A stretch of 64,000 nucleotides of DNA from Varanus komodoensis. Lineage: Eukaryota; Chordata; Lepidosauria; Squamata; Varanidae. Positions 46,441 to 60,413 of this stretch are shown piece by piece. Numbering within the stretch: position 1 is the stretch's first letter; each line of letters starts with the position of its first letter. The translations under genes and the position numbers were made by a program. The notes under the pieces were generated by a model. It saw only the letters and a list, made by a program, of their open reading frames with translations. It was not told the DNA's origin and made no database searches. The stretch covers positions 23,219,611 to 23,283,610 of the forward strand of contig NW_025336480.1 in NCBI RefSeq assembly GCF_004798865.1, given 5' to 3'.

Positions 46441-49091
46441 GTTTTAAACACAATGTTTATTGTTTAACACAATGACACCACAGCAGTAACTGAATAAAAA
46501 CCCAGCATCCAGTCCAACAGATTCATTTACAGGCCAAAGGTCTGTTTGCACGAAATGGTTTTTGCCTACCAGTGGAAGGACAGTGGAGAATCGGCCCGCC
46601 TAGCCTCACCTGGGAGGGAATTCCCAGGGAGTTCAGGAGTGGCCAGTTGTAATCAAGTTTGCACTGCATCTGCTCTTCTTCTGGGCTGGCAGGTCCTTTG
46701 CTGGGCTTTTGTCTTCTTTCACTCTCTCCTCTCTTTTTGAGTTGGGAAGAAGAGGGCCACCCCTGGGCAATGGCAGCTTACTGTGTTGTCTGCTTCTTTT
46801 CTCAGACGCACTTTTGCATAGCATTCTCAGGACCAAAGATCCCTATCTTGTCCCTGAAGCATCAGCCACATTTCAGCCCTGCTTATTCCCTCTGTCTGCA
46901 GTGCACAGTGTTTTGTGGGCATTGCTTATGAGCATTAATGCAGCAGTGAAGTTGTCAGGGATGCTGTGTGAGTGGCTGCTAGTGTTGCTGTGTAAGCTTA
47001 GAGATAGTGTTTTGGTAATTTTAACTTTGGTGCTGTGAGAACATGCAGTCATGATTACCTCAGCTGGTGTTGAGTTCTGACATTGTAGGGCCTGAGTGGT
47101 GGCTTCCCTTGCTTCATAAGATCAGTGTTGTGAAACCTGTAAGCACTGGGCCTTCTGTTTCCCGAGAGGTTCTGGCCAGCATCAAAAATGAAAGAACTGT
47201 GTTCCAACTACATTTGCACATATAATCATGCACTCTAGTGTAGAATTTTGAGTTGTTTATAGATATACTTACATGCCTATAGTTCCATGCTAAGGAGGTG
47301 AAGTTCATATTAAGAAAGATAAATAAATAAGGAATTTACACAAACATCTATATGCAATGATCTTAACAGATACTCTTATAGGACTGTGAAATGACCAACA
47401 GAGTTAGTGAAACACACATCACATGTGGGATAACACATTAATTTGTAGCAACAAGGTCTATAGAAAGCTTATTATGATACTAAATACTCCTGGACATTTT
47501 AGATAAAAAGTATGTGCACAGGTATCTTCAGCCAGCCTTGAAATTAGCCATTTCTCTGGTTCCTCAGTTGAGCAAAAATAAAATAATAAAATAAAATGAC
47601 TTGAGTAATGTGACAAATCTTGTAACAGAATGTTGCAGCTATTAGATCTGTGGCTCATGTAGTATTTCTCCACAGGACACAGCACATGAGGAAACATAGA
47701 AGTCTGCTCCCAAACTGAGCATGCAGTAACTCCTTCATGCATCCAGTAGCAGAGAGACAACTCCTCTGTTACCTGATTCGGTGCCTCTAGGGAGTTGGGC
47801 ACAACAAGCCCTGTGAGACTTTGCTACTTGGTTGGCTCCCTGAGCTACATGGTTGTGGTAGGCAGACAGATGAGTTTTCAGTGGCATAGGATCACAGGTG
47901 TCTCTTAAGGGAATATGTGTGCGTCATTTGTTTGTCTGGGCAGGGAGAGACAGGTGAGCCAGCTGATTCTCTCTCCTAGAGACTGCAGAGCAAACATGGG
48001 CATGTTTCCATAGAATAGCCATCTATGGGAGCAATGTAAATGTTCTCTCACTCTATCATCCATGGTTTAGACTGGGAAGAAAATCTATTTGCAAGATTTT
48101 GTTATGAGTGAGCAACTAACTGAGAGTAAGTTAATGTTAGCATGCATATCAACATTGTGTGTCAGAAAAATGTTTAATTAGCTAGCAATGAATTGCTACT
48201 TTTAAAAATCCAGAGACACTTGTGAAGTAATTATTCTGATATGTAGCTGCCCATTCTTGTTTTATTAAGGCCTGGTTTCTGAACAAGATTCCCAGTGTGC
48301 TTTAGCCAAACATTCAGCTGGAGTGCAGTAGCCTTCCTCTCATGACATCCTGAAGTCCACTAAATGAACTGAGTTTATACCTGGCACTCCAGTCAGTACC
48401 TTCACTTTATGTGCAGAATCCTTTTATTCTATAAGCACGTCAGTCTGAGGTCAGTAGGCCAGTACGAGACTCCTCTGTTGAATCAGCAGGCAGCAGCTGA
48501 GATACCGTCTCAGCTTGTCACCTGAAGGGATGGTGCAAAAGGCCATTAGCACCAGGTGGCTGGCTGTAAAACTGGATCACTGTTCTGTGGCCTTGCAGCA
48601 AGGTCTCCCAAGGTATGAAAATGGTCTGCTCTGGAGCTTTAACATGAACTAGATATTCACATTCATTGAACAAGAAAACGACAACTGTCATTAAACGTTT
48701 ATTGCTTTGATCAAGAAAACTTCTCACATTGTCACTGACACCAGTGCTGCATACCAGTACTGCTAGAAGCTCCTGGTAGTTCCTAAGCAGGGATGTGGGT
48801 CTTGCAGTGCAATTCACGTGTAGACATTAGTTCAGGGGCACCTGAACTGATGCACCACATGCTACAGTTTTGGGAATTTCCATTCATGGAAGGCATATGC
48901 AACTATGTGTTTCTATTTGGCAGATTGTTTTGTTTTGTTTTGCAGAAACTTGTGTTTTCTTTCCTCAGCTTCTAACTGGAAAGCACCTTTAAGTTTTAAC
49001 CTGTCCAATTTGTATTCAGAAATCAACCACAGTAAAACAAGTTTTCTTTCCTCTATTGTTTATTTCGGGTTAGCATGTTATGGCCTCTTAC

Positions 49092-49128
49092 ATTTATTTA
49101 TTTACCTACCTACCTACCTACCTACCTC
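49092..49128. repeat. (TTTA)n(CCTA)n tetranucleotide repeat
   Basis: Two to three ttta units pass into about six ccta units. Confidence 0.85.
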
Positions 49129-52100
49129 AAATAATCCATCCACCATCCCCAGCTTGGAACCTCAAAGTGCTGATAGAAAGATCAGGAATTTTGCTCCACC
49201 CTCACCAGCCCAACTCCTCACAATCCTTTTTGTGTACATGTGGCAAAGGGCAAGGACAGCACTGTCTCTTCCCAGTTCCATACCATGGGATAAGCTTTCC
49301 CACTCAATTCATCTTTCAGAAATTTCCCTCTGAACCATAACCTCATGGGTCAAAGATTTCTAATTAGAAGCCCAAATGAAAACACTAACATGTCCCAATG
49401 AGTAAAGTTTCCTGACAGATAACAGTGATGAGATGAAGCAGGTTCTCTTGCTCCTACTCTTCACAATAGTTTGGCAAGACCATGCATGAAGCAGCAGGTA
49501 TAAGATCACTGAGATGGTAAATCAGTGTCTGGGAGATGAGTCCCCGACTTGCACTGTGAAATGACAGCAGCCAACTCACTTAGAACTAAACCTAACTCTT
49601 TGGCTTATTTTGACAATTTATTTGCCTACCATTGCACAGTAAAACTCTAAATTAATTGTTCAGCAGTTTAAGTACTGCAATTTGAACTTCAGAGCCAGCC
49701 TTGCTTGATTAAATCTGCCTTGACTGACACAGCCAAGAATTTTGTTGATTAAAGTTAATGAATAGAAGTTAATGTTGTTTATCCATTCATGCCATTTGAT
49801 AACTATAAATAGGAAAATGCTGTCATTATTCATCTGTTTTTTTTTTTTTTACTCCCTGGCAGAGTATGTGTACTTAAAGGGGTGGAGAGAAGCAAAAGAT
49901 GCCAACATATAATATTGAAATTGTTCCTCTTGCAAAGTAAAAAAATCATTTGCTAACTATGGAGATGTTTTATTTATTTCATTTATGTGGAGTTTTCTAA
50001 CACCTGGATGCATTTCCTTTAACCAAACAGCAGTCTGGACAGTCTCCCAACACTTTTTTTTATAAGAAGTAGCTTTATTAAATATCATCCATGGCTACAT
50101 GGGATGGTAAGACTGCTGTTGTTTTTATTAAACAGAGTGTACCCAATGGCTGCATTGTCATGCATGAGACAAGTGAAAAATGTCTACCTGCATATGCCAC
50201 AATTAAAGTTTGTGCTGTGGCTCTTGATATCAGAAACTTCCTTATTACTAATGCCACATTTACAGGAAAGCTATCGATATAGGAATTGTTTTGTATTAAT
50301 GTAGCAAACAGAGATTAGTTTTTAGTTGGATCACATTTAAAATTTAAAAGAACTTCTCGAGGCCTTTCCTTCTATCTCAGATGTTCTTTATATGCAGAAA
50401 TGTTAGAGTTTGACCATAGTCCAAAGGAAATTCCAGTATGCTAAGTCCTAGAAAATTCAGTGGGACTGAAATTAGTTGTGACAATTGTATCCAATTGATT
50501 TTACTGGAAATCAAATATAACTAATAAGCTCTGGGATAGGCTTCTGTACTAACTTTCAAACTTACGGGTTCTAGTGATGTATATTAATTTTCAGTACAGC
50601 AGTGTATTGCATTGTTGCATTTTTGCAAGGAATGTAGGAAGTGTGTTTACAGGTGGTTTTTATTCAATTCATATAAGGGAAGCTAGGAAAAGTGGTGTGA
50701 ACATATGATCATTAGTTTCCAAATGAAGACAAGTGCTAATGAAAATTAAATAGAGGTAAGATGAGGGACATCTAGTGCACTGCCAGTAGCATTAGCATGC
50801 ATGACAAATTTTCCAAGGAATGGCTAAAGGTCCCTTGCACTAGCACAATATAATTTTCATTAGTTGTTGCCCCAACTTGAATACTGCCCTGTATGTTGGC
50901 CTGACTGATATCCTCTTTTGCCATTTCATATTTTGAGTTATTTTTTTCCGTAAAGTGTTTTTTAAATCAATTTTTCCTCATGGAGATCCATATGGATCTG
51001 GTTCCTACAAAATGGATTCAGCTTATGGTCATATGCTTAAGAAATCCAAGATAGACTGAATGCCCTTTATGATTTTGCATGTAGACTATGAGGTGTTTGT
51101 TAAAGTGGTCAGCCCATGGTATTATCCCTCAATTTGTGTTTAGATTTATAAACAAATTTATAAAGTGACATTCATTTGCATAATAGTATTTCCCTGTCCC
51201 CCCCATCCACTTAGAAGGAACCCACCCCCCCCAAGCAGATTTTGAGGGGTATAAGGGGGAGGGAATTTGTTCTGTCAATGGTGTCTATCATCAGATTCTA
51301 TTCACAGCTAGGGAAAATGTTGACCAGTAAAACATTAGAGTGACTTTCATTTATTTTCTACACACAGATGCCATAAATGTTACAGTATATCAAACTTAGT
51401 TGTTTAAGGATCTTCATGGAAGTACACTGCTGGTTATTATAATCAGAAACATTGATATCTAGCACTAAATGGGGTTAAAAGAGGATGGATTGGTCTAGTT
51501 TGGTAGCACAAGTGAAATTTATATTGTCAGAATCTAGTCCTCTCATAAGCCTTCAGAATAAAGTAATTAGGGAAGGGGACTTGTAGGGGCTATGAATAAG
51601 TGAGGTAAAATTATTTTCTGTCCCATTTCATTCATCCCCTTTGAATTAAGTCTACTTCAGTATCTCAGAACAATAATAATCATTGACCAGATACTGAACC
51701 AGTGGGCAGAATCCAGTGGTGACCACCCATGAGTCATCAGGCCCCATCAGTTCTGTTTTTGCAAGCAGTACCAAGCACTTAGGCAATGAAGATTTAGGGC
51801 AGTCTTTTAAGGGCAGCATGAAACACGCAGAAGTGCTCATCTTTGGAATGGAGCAGGTCTGCCATCTTGCATAATGGAGTCCCACCAGTGTGTTCTTCAA
51901 GGCTTGTTCCTAAGAGCATTAGTAAATATCTGCTGTGCAAGTAGTGCTACTGGCACAATGGAATTGACTGGCCTTGCATGGAACAAGGCAGGTGGTGGGG
52001 CCCAAACGTAAACCAGCAGCGCTGGATACTTCCCATGCTTGTTTGAATTCAATAAAGTTGCCCTTCTGTCTGTTTAAATAATGAGGGGAGATGGCTTACA

Positions 52101-52324
52101 AAAGGAGTAGCAAGTAAAAGATTTAGGTTTTTCTCGTAGAATTTTATGCAGCTGTGCTCAGTTAGGAAGAGCTGTCAAAACTACTAGGTGTATGTCAGTT
52201 CAAAAAGAATTATTAAGGAAATGGTTTGAGTTTTTGGTGCTGCAGCTATGCAAGAATCGCTTTAAGGCAATTCTTATTATCGTGTGTGTGTATTTAGTTT
52301 GAGCATAAGCCTGTATTGGCATCA

Positions 52325-52350
52325 TTCTCTCTCTCTCTCTCTCTCCCTCT
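52325..52350. repeat. (CT)n microsatellite
   Basis: An almost uninterrupted CT run of about 26 bases. Confidence 0.85.
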
Positions 52351-55220
52351 GCTCTTCCAATTTGATTTTTAGAAAGCTTCTAAATTGCTTTATTTTATCT
52401 TGCATCTTCATCATGCATTTTTAACCTTTTAGAAAATGGCATAGTATACTTTATATACTATCAATCTCCATATGGCCAAAGATGGCTTCATCTTAGTGGA
52501 AAAGGATAAAGAAATAACTAATGTTGGTTTCCCAGTTTAAGGTAATCCAGTTTCCTTCGCTGTAAGATCAGGACAGATGGTCTGATTGGCTATACAGTAC
52601 CTGTAATGCTTTCAAACAGTTGCTCTCAACAATATGCAGGGCTCAAGTGTCTCAATAAAGGGAATGCGCACGCAAGGACGCAGGATGCACTTCAGTCTTG
52701 TCCTTTTTCTGAGCAACCTTATCAATCATCCCTCCGTTTTTTATTTCACCAAAGGAAGTTGAGGGTGATGCATGTCAAGCGCTTGGGCTAGCTGTTTGCC
52801 AGGGACACTCCAGCAAATGACATCCTGTCACCACTGACCGAAAGATGCATGTATATTCAATTCCTTTGTTGTTTTCTGTGAACAGATTTTGACAGGATTT
52901 ATTTTAACTAGAAAAGATTGATTTCCTTCACTAGCTAGGTCTATTTTGATCTTTTTTTAATATGGCCTTATATGTCGAAAAAACAGATTCACAGAACCAG
53001 AGAAACCATAAATCACCAGTTTTCTTCCTTTTAACATTCTAAACAGTGTTTTCCACCACTGGCAGGAAAGAACGTGAGAGTTAATGTGTAGATATTATAA
53101 GGATATTGTAGGTCCAATGGATTCTAAAGCAATTTCATTTATTAAAGTGCAAAATAATGCATGATTGCAACTTGAACTTGATTGGCTAGGATAGTTAGTT
53201 TGAGTGGTGAGGTTCAGTGTAATGCAATACAATGTGTCCATGGCAGCAAAGGTGTCTTGGAAATTTATATAATAAATAGGGAGACAATTGCAAGAGACAC
53301 ATTAGATCCTGTTATGTTTTGGGTGCCTTAGTATAAAGACAGCTAACTCTTAGCTATGCAACTGCAGGCAATGGCTTCAGAGCAATTTCACTTCCATCAG
53401 GGATGGCTAGCAGGCAGGATAGGACCTATTGGTAGGTCTCTGGGTAATTTGCAGGAGAGTTTGGACTTGCAGCTTCTGAGCACTAACAACAAAATGAGTT
53501 TTCTCAGCTAAATTAGGTTGCTGAAAAGAACACTCCAGTAAGCAGAAATAGATTGTTGTGTGAAAGAAGAGTGAGCGCCTTTCATTTCTGTTATTGGAAA
53601 CAAATTCCTTAGACCCAAAATGAGTTCAGAAGAGCCCTGCTCTTTAATTCTGAATGCATATCCTTTCCAATTAGCTCTGGTTGCTGGTTCTTCTCATTCT
53701 AGTAAAATAGGAAGTAGATCCAACTTGCAAGTCTTTTGCCCATGCCTGCCTTAGATATGAGGACTGTGCTACATTTCCCAACACATGTTGTGAACACTAC
53801 ACAACACCAGGTCCTACCCATACACAGCAGCCTTCCCCAAGCCTTCTAGAAGCTTTCAGCTTCATCTCCCCAAAGCCACAGCCAGCATGGAATCCCAGGC
53901 ACTGCAGTCCACAGCATATGGAGGGCACTAGCTTAGGGAAGACTGAGCTACAGGCAGGGCTGGTATTTCAGCATAGCCATTTCATTTCAGTAAATCTCAT
54001 AAACGGAAAGGGGGTAACACACAGCCCTTCACATCATTTTGGGAATTCCAGCAGCTGGAATTCCAGCAGTGGCATTTTATGTTTCAGAGGACTCTTGGCA
54101 GAAGGAAGGTAGCCTGACCACTTTCCCCCTATACTTCATAAATGATTCCCAGCAGCCCTGTGAAATTTGAATTTCAGTGTAGCTCACATGATTGCAGCAA
54201 GGAGGGGACAGAATGAAGCAAATAAATGTTTCGTTTTATTATGCAACTTTTGATAAATTGTAGGGGGTAAACATTAATAGAAACTCAAAGAATTGCTTAC
54301 TTTTATACACTAAATGTGCCACAGAACTCAACCTCTTTTTCATCATAGTTTTCTGTGCACAAACTTTAAAACATAATATGTATTCATTGTAATTATAAAG
54401 AAAACTTTTTAGTTGAGCTCTACTGTTCGTTTCACAGATCATCACCACTTGCAATCGATTATGAGAACAGTGTAAGTGAACTGCATTCCTTGTTAATATG
54501 TCACAATCAAAAGAGCAATAATAGCTCCTCTTGAATTGCTAAAAGCTATTAAATTTTAATAATTTTAATAACTTTAAATTAAACTTAAGATTTATGTTGC
54601 ATAGTACAAAAACCTGAAACCCCCACATTATGAGATGGTGCAGAAAATGCTAGAATGACATCTCATTGCTGATTCGTTGCATATCACATGAACTAGCCCT
54701 GTTATGGAGAATATCCCTATTAAAATTATTTCTAATAATGTTTCAAATGGCTCCAGTTTCAATCCTGCCCTCATTAAAGCTTGAGCAAAGTTGCTCAGTT
54801 CAGTCAATAAAGAGGTAGATTTGAATTTTAGCAGACCCTGTCATATTTTTGTTCCTCTCAGGAATGTTTGACTGGGAAGGCTAAATCTTCAAGGCGAACT
54901 AAGCATAGATTACACAATATGGATCCATTTAGTTTGTCTAAAGGGCATAACAATGTAGGACAAGCCAAAAGGGCAATACTGTCACCTTTTCAAATCTTGG
55001 ATCAGAGCTGTATGCGATACCAATATGCTTTGAGCCTTGAATGAAGTTTGACGTAAGCCCTCCCTGAAAATGCTTTTTTACCTGTTCAGTAAGAAAAGCA
55101 TCTTTGCAAAACTGCCAATAATCTCATATTTTTACATTCTTGCTAGTAAGATGTAAAACAAAAGGGCAGACAACACCAACAAGAAAAGATAAAGCTTGAA
55201 GGTGCATGTCCAATTTAAGA

Positions 55221-55464
55221 ATATTTATTTATTTATCTATTAGCTTTATATCAGAGCTAATGAATAGGCTCATTAAAGAACTCAGAACAGCTTTCATCAT
55301 TCTCCCCCTGCTGTCCTCAGTCTTGTTCCTACAATAACAACCCTGTGAGGTAAGTTGGACTGAGAGTCTTTGGCCCAGAGTATCCCAGTTGGCTCCATGG
55401 CTTGGAGAACTTGGATCTCCTGAGTCCCCATCCCACTCTTAACCAATCCACCACACTGGCTCTC
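55221..55464 (-). mobile_element. tRNA-derived SINE, antisense
   Basis: Same family as 16271-16499: tail at left (atttatttatttatct), then tcattctccccctgctg, aacaaccctgtgaggtaag, ggctccatggcttggag, and the A-box end taaccaatccaccacactgg, ending ctctc. It is more diverged than the other two. Flanks tccaatttaaga and tccaattataga may be a worn target-site duplication. Confidence 0.8.
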
Positions 55465-56299
55465 AATATCCAATTATAGACACTCAAACAATTGCTTATG
55501 AACTTAATCTGTATATATTCCAAGGTGATATCTTTTCATCAGGAATAAGTAAAAATAGTTTTTAAAATAATCTATATCTAAAGATAATTACAAGTCAATA
55601 TGTAATCACTTAAAACATTTATGCATGTACATTGGCTTCATCTGCTCAATGGTAGGTGATACCATTAGCAGTACTATATTTTATGTTTTTAGATTTTTGT
55701 TGTATGAGGAAGCAAATGGTGGGCAAACACAGAGATAATGGCCAGTTTCAGAGGAAGAACTTCGTTTACTTTTGATATTTGTATTCCTGCACTTGTCCAT
55801 TCTTTTTAATTTAAAGTACAGGATGAGTTTTCCTTTTAATCTGGTCTCCCAAAGTCACAGAGGGAGGAAGTCAGATTGAGATATACCCTTAAAATTTAGT
55901 GTTCCAGGTTTGGGAAGTTGGAAAAAATGGTTTCATAACCCAACATAATGAAAACTATAGCAACGTATTGCTTAGGTTACAGTCCTTATGAACATGCTCA
56001 ATCAGATTTATTTTTGATTTGGCATATATAAGATTGCACTATGGATATAATTTATTACCAGGTTTAGTATTCTGTGCTTGCAGTGGAAGCAGCTAATCAA
56101 GTCAGGGATGCTTTGTCCCTCAGTTGATTTACATTGCATCTGAATCTAGACTTCTGGCTCGTCAAGGGGGAGACAAGCCAGAGATACAGGTTCAGATGCA
56201 AAATGAATCGTTCTGCTCCAGATTTAATATGAGTACGAGCTAGTTCTTAATAGAGTTACTGAAGAAGGAGATAACAACGATGGTATGTGTGCATATGAG

Positions 56300-57420
56300 T
56301 TTGTATTTTATTTATCTGCTTTATTTCGGTACTGCCAGTAGCCAAATGGGCAGTTTCCAGCCTCTCATAAATACAATAAAAAGCCAATATAAAAGTGCAA
56401 ATAGCAGTAGAAACATCAACAAAACGTCAAAACCAATTTTAAACAGCTACAATAGCTAACAAAAATTAGAACCCAGGATACGTTAGTTAATATAAAGCTC
56501 TAATATCCTATCTAGAGCTGATTAAAAGCTCTGTCATAGTAGGCAGTCTTAACTTGGCTCTGGAAGGACAGCAGAGTTCACACAAGGCAAGTCTCAGTAG
56601 CGACCTTGTTCCATAATAGCGGGCGCCACCAAACAAGCCTGCTTGTTGCCACTGCCCAAGCTTTCCTCAGAGTTGGCAGTCAGAGGCAAACCCCAGATTG
56701 CAGCATCCAAGTAGATTACAGTTTATCACACATCAGGGTCCCAAGCCATGTTGGCTGTATTGATTAGAACCAGTACCTTGAGATGAGCTTGGAAGCATGA
56801 AGGCAGTCAGTGCAAGCAGGCCAGAATTGTCCTTACATGTTCAGACCTCCTGGTCCTGGCTATTAGTCCAGGTTTCCACATTTTGCAGAAGCTGCAGCTT
56901 CTGAAGAGTTTTCAAGGGCAACCTCAAGTAGCATTGCATTAATCTAATTTAGATCATTGAAACAGATTATACCTGAACATATAGCTGGGCCACCAGCCCA
57001 AGCTGGTAGAAGGGACTCTGTGCCACTGAAGCCATCTACGCTTCACGCAGCACAGATGGCTCTAGGAGGACCCCCAAGCCATGAACCTGCTCTTTCAGGG
57101 GAGTGCAGCTGCATCCAGAACAGGTTGAACACCCTACATTCAGACAGAGAAACCATCCACTAACAGAATTTCAGCCTTGTCTTGACTGAACTTCAGTTTA
57201 TTAGCCTTCCTCCAATCCATAGTTACAGTCAGGCACCAGTTCAGCGCATCCATAGCTGCCATGTTGGACAGTCCCATGGTTCTCATGGAGTCCATGTAAT
57301 CCCAAGCCATACCGGAAGAGTCCCCACAGCATGAATGCCAACATCCCTCACAGCAGTGTTCTGGGAGACCTCAACATGACAACAAAGAGGGCCTCCATCA
57401 ACTAGTTAGGGAGAATGTTG
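56300..57420. repeat. Old interspersed repeat block, family unresolved
   Basis: It starts with a ggtactgccagtagccaaat-type repeat end and an A-rich stretch. It continues with gcagcttctgaagagttttc, aagggcaacctcaagtagca, ctgctctttcaggggagtgc and cttgtcttgactgaacttca. These words look familiar from long dispersed reptile elements, and the block reads as non-coding. It could be the antisense of a LINE or other retroelement untranslated region. I cannot name the family. Confidence 0.4.
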
Positions 57421-59392
57421 GATCCCTGGGTAGATGGTACATCAGCAATAGCCCGAATCCATCTCACTAGCCCAACACAAGATACAAACACTGAGGTTCA
57501 GGTGGTCAGGAAGGTGCAAGAGAAAGAGCACTGCTATGCAGCAGAACAACCATCAGTCCACTGGCATTTCCTGCCAGTCCATGAAAGACTGGCTGCTGTG
57601 CACATGCACGACAGCGGCATCTCACTTGCCAATACCAGTGCAGGGCTGCTTGCCGCCGATTCCCCACCTCTTCCTTGGCCGAGGAGGCCCAGGAGTGGGG
57701 CGACAGCTCAATAGGAGCTAGCTGGGACCTGTGTCATGCAGGGTCCGCCCTCTGGGCAGGGCCCCAAAGGTCCGCCTTTCCCTTGTTCAGCTGTGTTTTC
57801 TACTGGGAAGGGAAATGCCAAGGCGGGATTGAGCTGAGAGTGTTTCCTCAAGCCAGTCTGCACTGGTGTATACGGGGGTTTGAGTGCGTGGGGTTCATTG
57901 TATTTTATTATTCAACATAATGAATAATACTGTATGAAGTAACTTTGATTTTATATTGCTCTGCTGTTAATACTGTATTTGAATGTGTATTTGTTATGAG
58001 CATAGTATTGCATTTATACTGATTTTGCAGTTTGTTATTGTAAATTTTTGATCACATTTTCTTGAAAAGAAGCAACAGCAGATTTCACAGTAGCCTTATT
58101 TGAATTACATATCACTCTCTAAAATTTTCAGTTGTGTTTGATTACATTTAATTTCAATATTTTATTCATTCATTTGCATTTTTACTGCTCAGTTTCTGGT
58201 TATTTTACAGAATATTCATTTATTTGGTAGTATATTTAAAGACTAATACACAAAATACTATATTATGTATATAATGCTTTTTATTTCTGCCACAGCAATC
58301 CCCAAAATAATTTTTCAATTTTTGCCAACTGTAAAACATTTGAAAACCACTGCTATAGAGCGTGACAGCCTTCTCCCAACCCTGCCGTACTGCATGCAGC
58401 TAACTTCTGTCTGTTAACCCACCAGATCGCAGTTATATATGCCAGGTCTGCAGCCTCTTACACTATTAAATCATGGATGTGAGAAGTCCTATTGCTCATT
58501 ATGCCAGCTTTGAAAAGGCATCATCCAGAGACACACAGTTGTGCTGTTTGATTGTGAGGCAGGCCATAAGCAAGTTTTTAATGGCCTGGGCTGCAATTCC
58601 CCTTACCTGGCCAGTGTTCCATGCAATGCCCTCTTTCCCCATCACTATACTGATTGCTCTCCCTGAGGTCTCCCTATGTCAGGGCCTACGTGGAGCACAT
58701 ACTCAGGCCCTGAAAGGAAATGCAACCCCCCACCCTACACAGGCAAGCTAACAGGCAACCAAATTGGCCAAGATGTTAGAGAGGATAATCCTTGTCTTTG
58801 TGCCCCTCCTTGAACTGGTGACCCCCCCCCCTTGTCATCCTCTCCTTTGGGGGTGGTGCACTAGGAAATTGCCGCTACTCTGCAGACCAGCCAATAAAGG
58901 CCTGCTGAGCATCCAGCCCAGATAGCAGGCAGGCATGGACATCTCTCTTGGTGGTACTGGATCTTCCGAAACGCCTCTCAGGCAGAGCCCCAATCCAGCC
59001 AGCAGCAACGTCAGCTGGGAGAGGCTGATAGGATGGCAAAAGTGGCTAACGTGGTGGTGGGGGGGTGGGGGGAGCTGGCAAGATGTGCAGTGTTCTCTCC
59101 TTTCCCTAGGAGTATCCAGGTTTATATGTTTGCAGCTGCAGGATTAAGAATTTTGTAGGGTTGGTGCAAGCATTGCCTTCTGCAAAGTAGTGTTTAATAT
59201 ATTGTTCATGCAGTCTGTAGCAAAGTGTTCTTTTTGGTCTCTGTCATGCTTGCACAGTCTGCAAGCATTCTGAAAACCAGCTAGTGCTTTACCACTTCTG
59301 TTTTCAGGGACACCAAAGGACACCAATAGTTGTCTTTTGTCATGCTTCACCTGCTGCATCCAAAAGCTATTTTCATCCCCTTCCTGTGAGTG

Positions 59393-59394
<2 letters not shown>

Positions 59395-59476
<82 letters not shown>
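59395..59476. repeat. Compound (GT)n(GA)n microsatellite
   Basis: About 17 GT units followed directly by about 24 GA units, both uninterrupted. Confidence 0.95.
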
Positions 59477-59481
<5 letters not shown>

Positions 59482-60339
59482 TTGTAAAGTAATTATGACT
59501 AATTCTGACACAACATCTGTTCCCTGATTTAAATTATTTCTTGTCTTGTTTGCATTCATTTTAAAAAAAGTTTTCATGCATTTTTAGACATATTGGTATG
59601 AATGCTAATGTAACCTGTAGGGAGGTATCAATACAGAATGCCAAGAAAATAGCTTCTGTGCCACTTTTTTTTTTTTTTTCAGAAATCCATGCATTGTGTG
59701 GTGAACATCAGCCACAACTGGAGATGTCAGTTGCATTATATAGAGAAACTACTTCTAAAAATAGTAGCAGTATTTTATTGGGGAATGACTTCTCAAATAA
59801 ATTAGATGTTCCATGTAGCTCTCCAGACTGTGCACTTTCAAAATATATTGTTTTAATAGATTATCACCCCCCACAAGTCCATGATTACAGCGTGCAATGT
59901 CATGAGGATACAACAAGGTTGTTATCATTATCCAGTTTGTAATTAAGCAACTCTTAATCCTTTTACTTTATGTAAGATTGTCCTTGCAGCTGCCTACATT
60001 AAATCTTTGTTTTAGATTTATTCTCCATCAGATCCCCTCTCCCACACACATATGTTTCATTGCTCTGAGGTATTTGGGTATTTCATTAATCTAACTGAGA
60101 TAAAATGTTTCACCAAGTTTTTATATATTTCCATAAATTATCTTTATGTGATAACAGTTTGTCAGTTGCAATTTTTATGCTATCAAGATTTGTAAATTAT
60201 TGCAATTTCCCTCCAAATATGTTGATTGTTCTGCTCTTAAAACGGAGAATGTCTTTGCGATTAATCACTCTTCATTAATTTTTAGTCCACTTGCTCAGGA
60301 GCAGTTTCAGACACTAGAAACTATGATAGGAGATGATTT

Positions 60340-60381
60340 TTAAATAACATTTGGATGGCTATTCAGTGGCCTATAAATTTG

Positions 60382-60412
<31 letters not shown>

Positions 60413-60413
60413 T
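60340..60413 (+). mobile_element. CR1/L2-type LINE tail with (AAAT)n
   Basis: ggatggctattcagtggcct, ataaatttgaaaataaataa and seven or so aaat units. The words match the tail of the LINE at 25500-26289 (ttattcagcagcctataaatttataaataaatg). Only the last 75 bases or so are present. Confidence 0.6.

Noticed and set aside
46546-47038. Cluster of overlapping open frames of 60-110 codons on both strands
   Set aside because: They overlap in several frames, which is typical of slightly GC-rich non-coding DNA, and no motif or splice structure is present.
59684-59942. A possible extra KIF16B exon: a very strong acceptor (a run of T then cag) followed by an 86-codon reading
   Set aside because: The open reading needs phase 1, but the preceding exon ends in phase 0, where the frame soon stops. 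No donor is apparent, the residues match nothing in KIF16B, and the known protein is continuous from 44932 to 63110.
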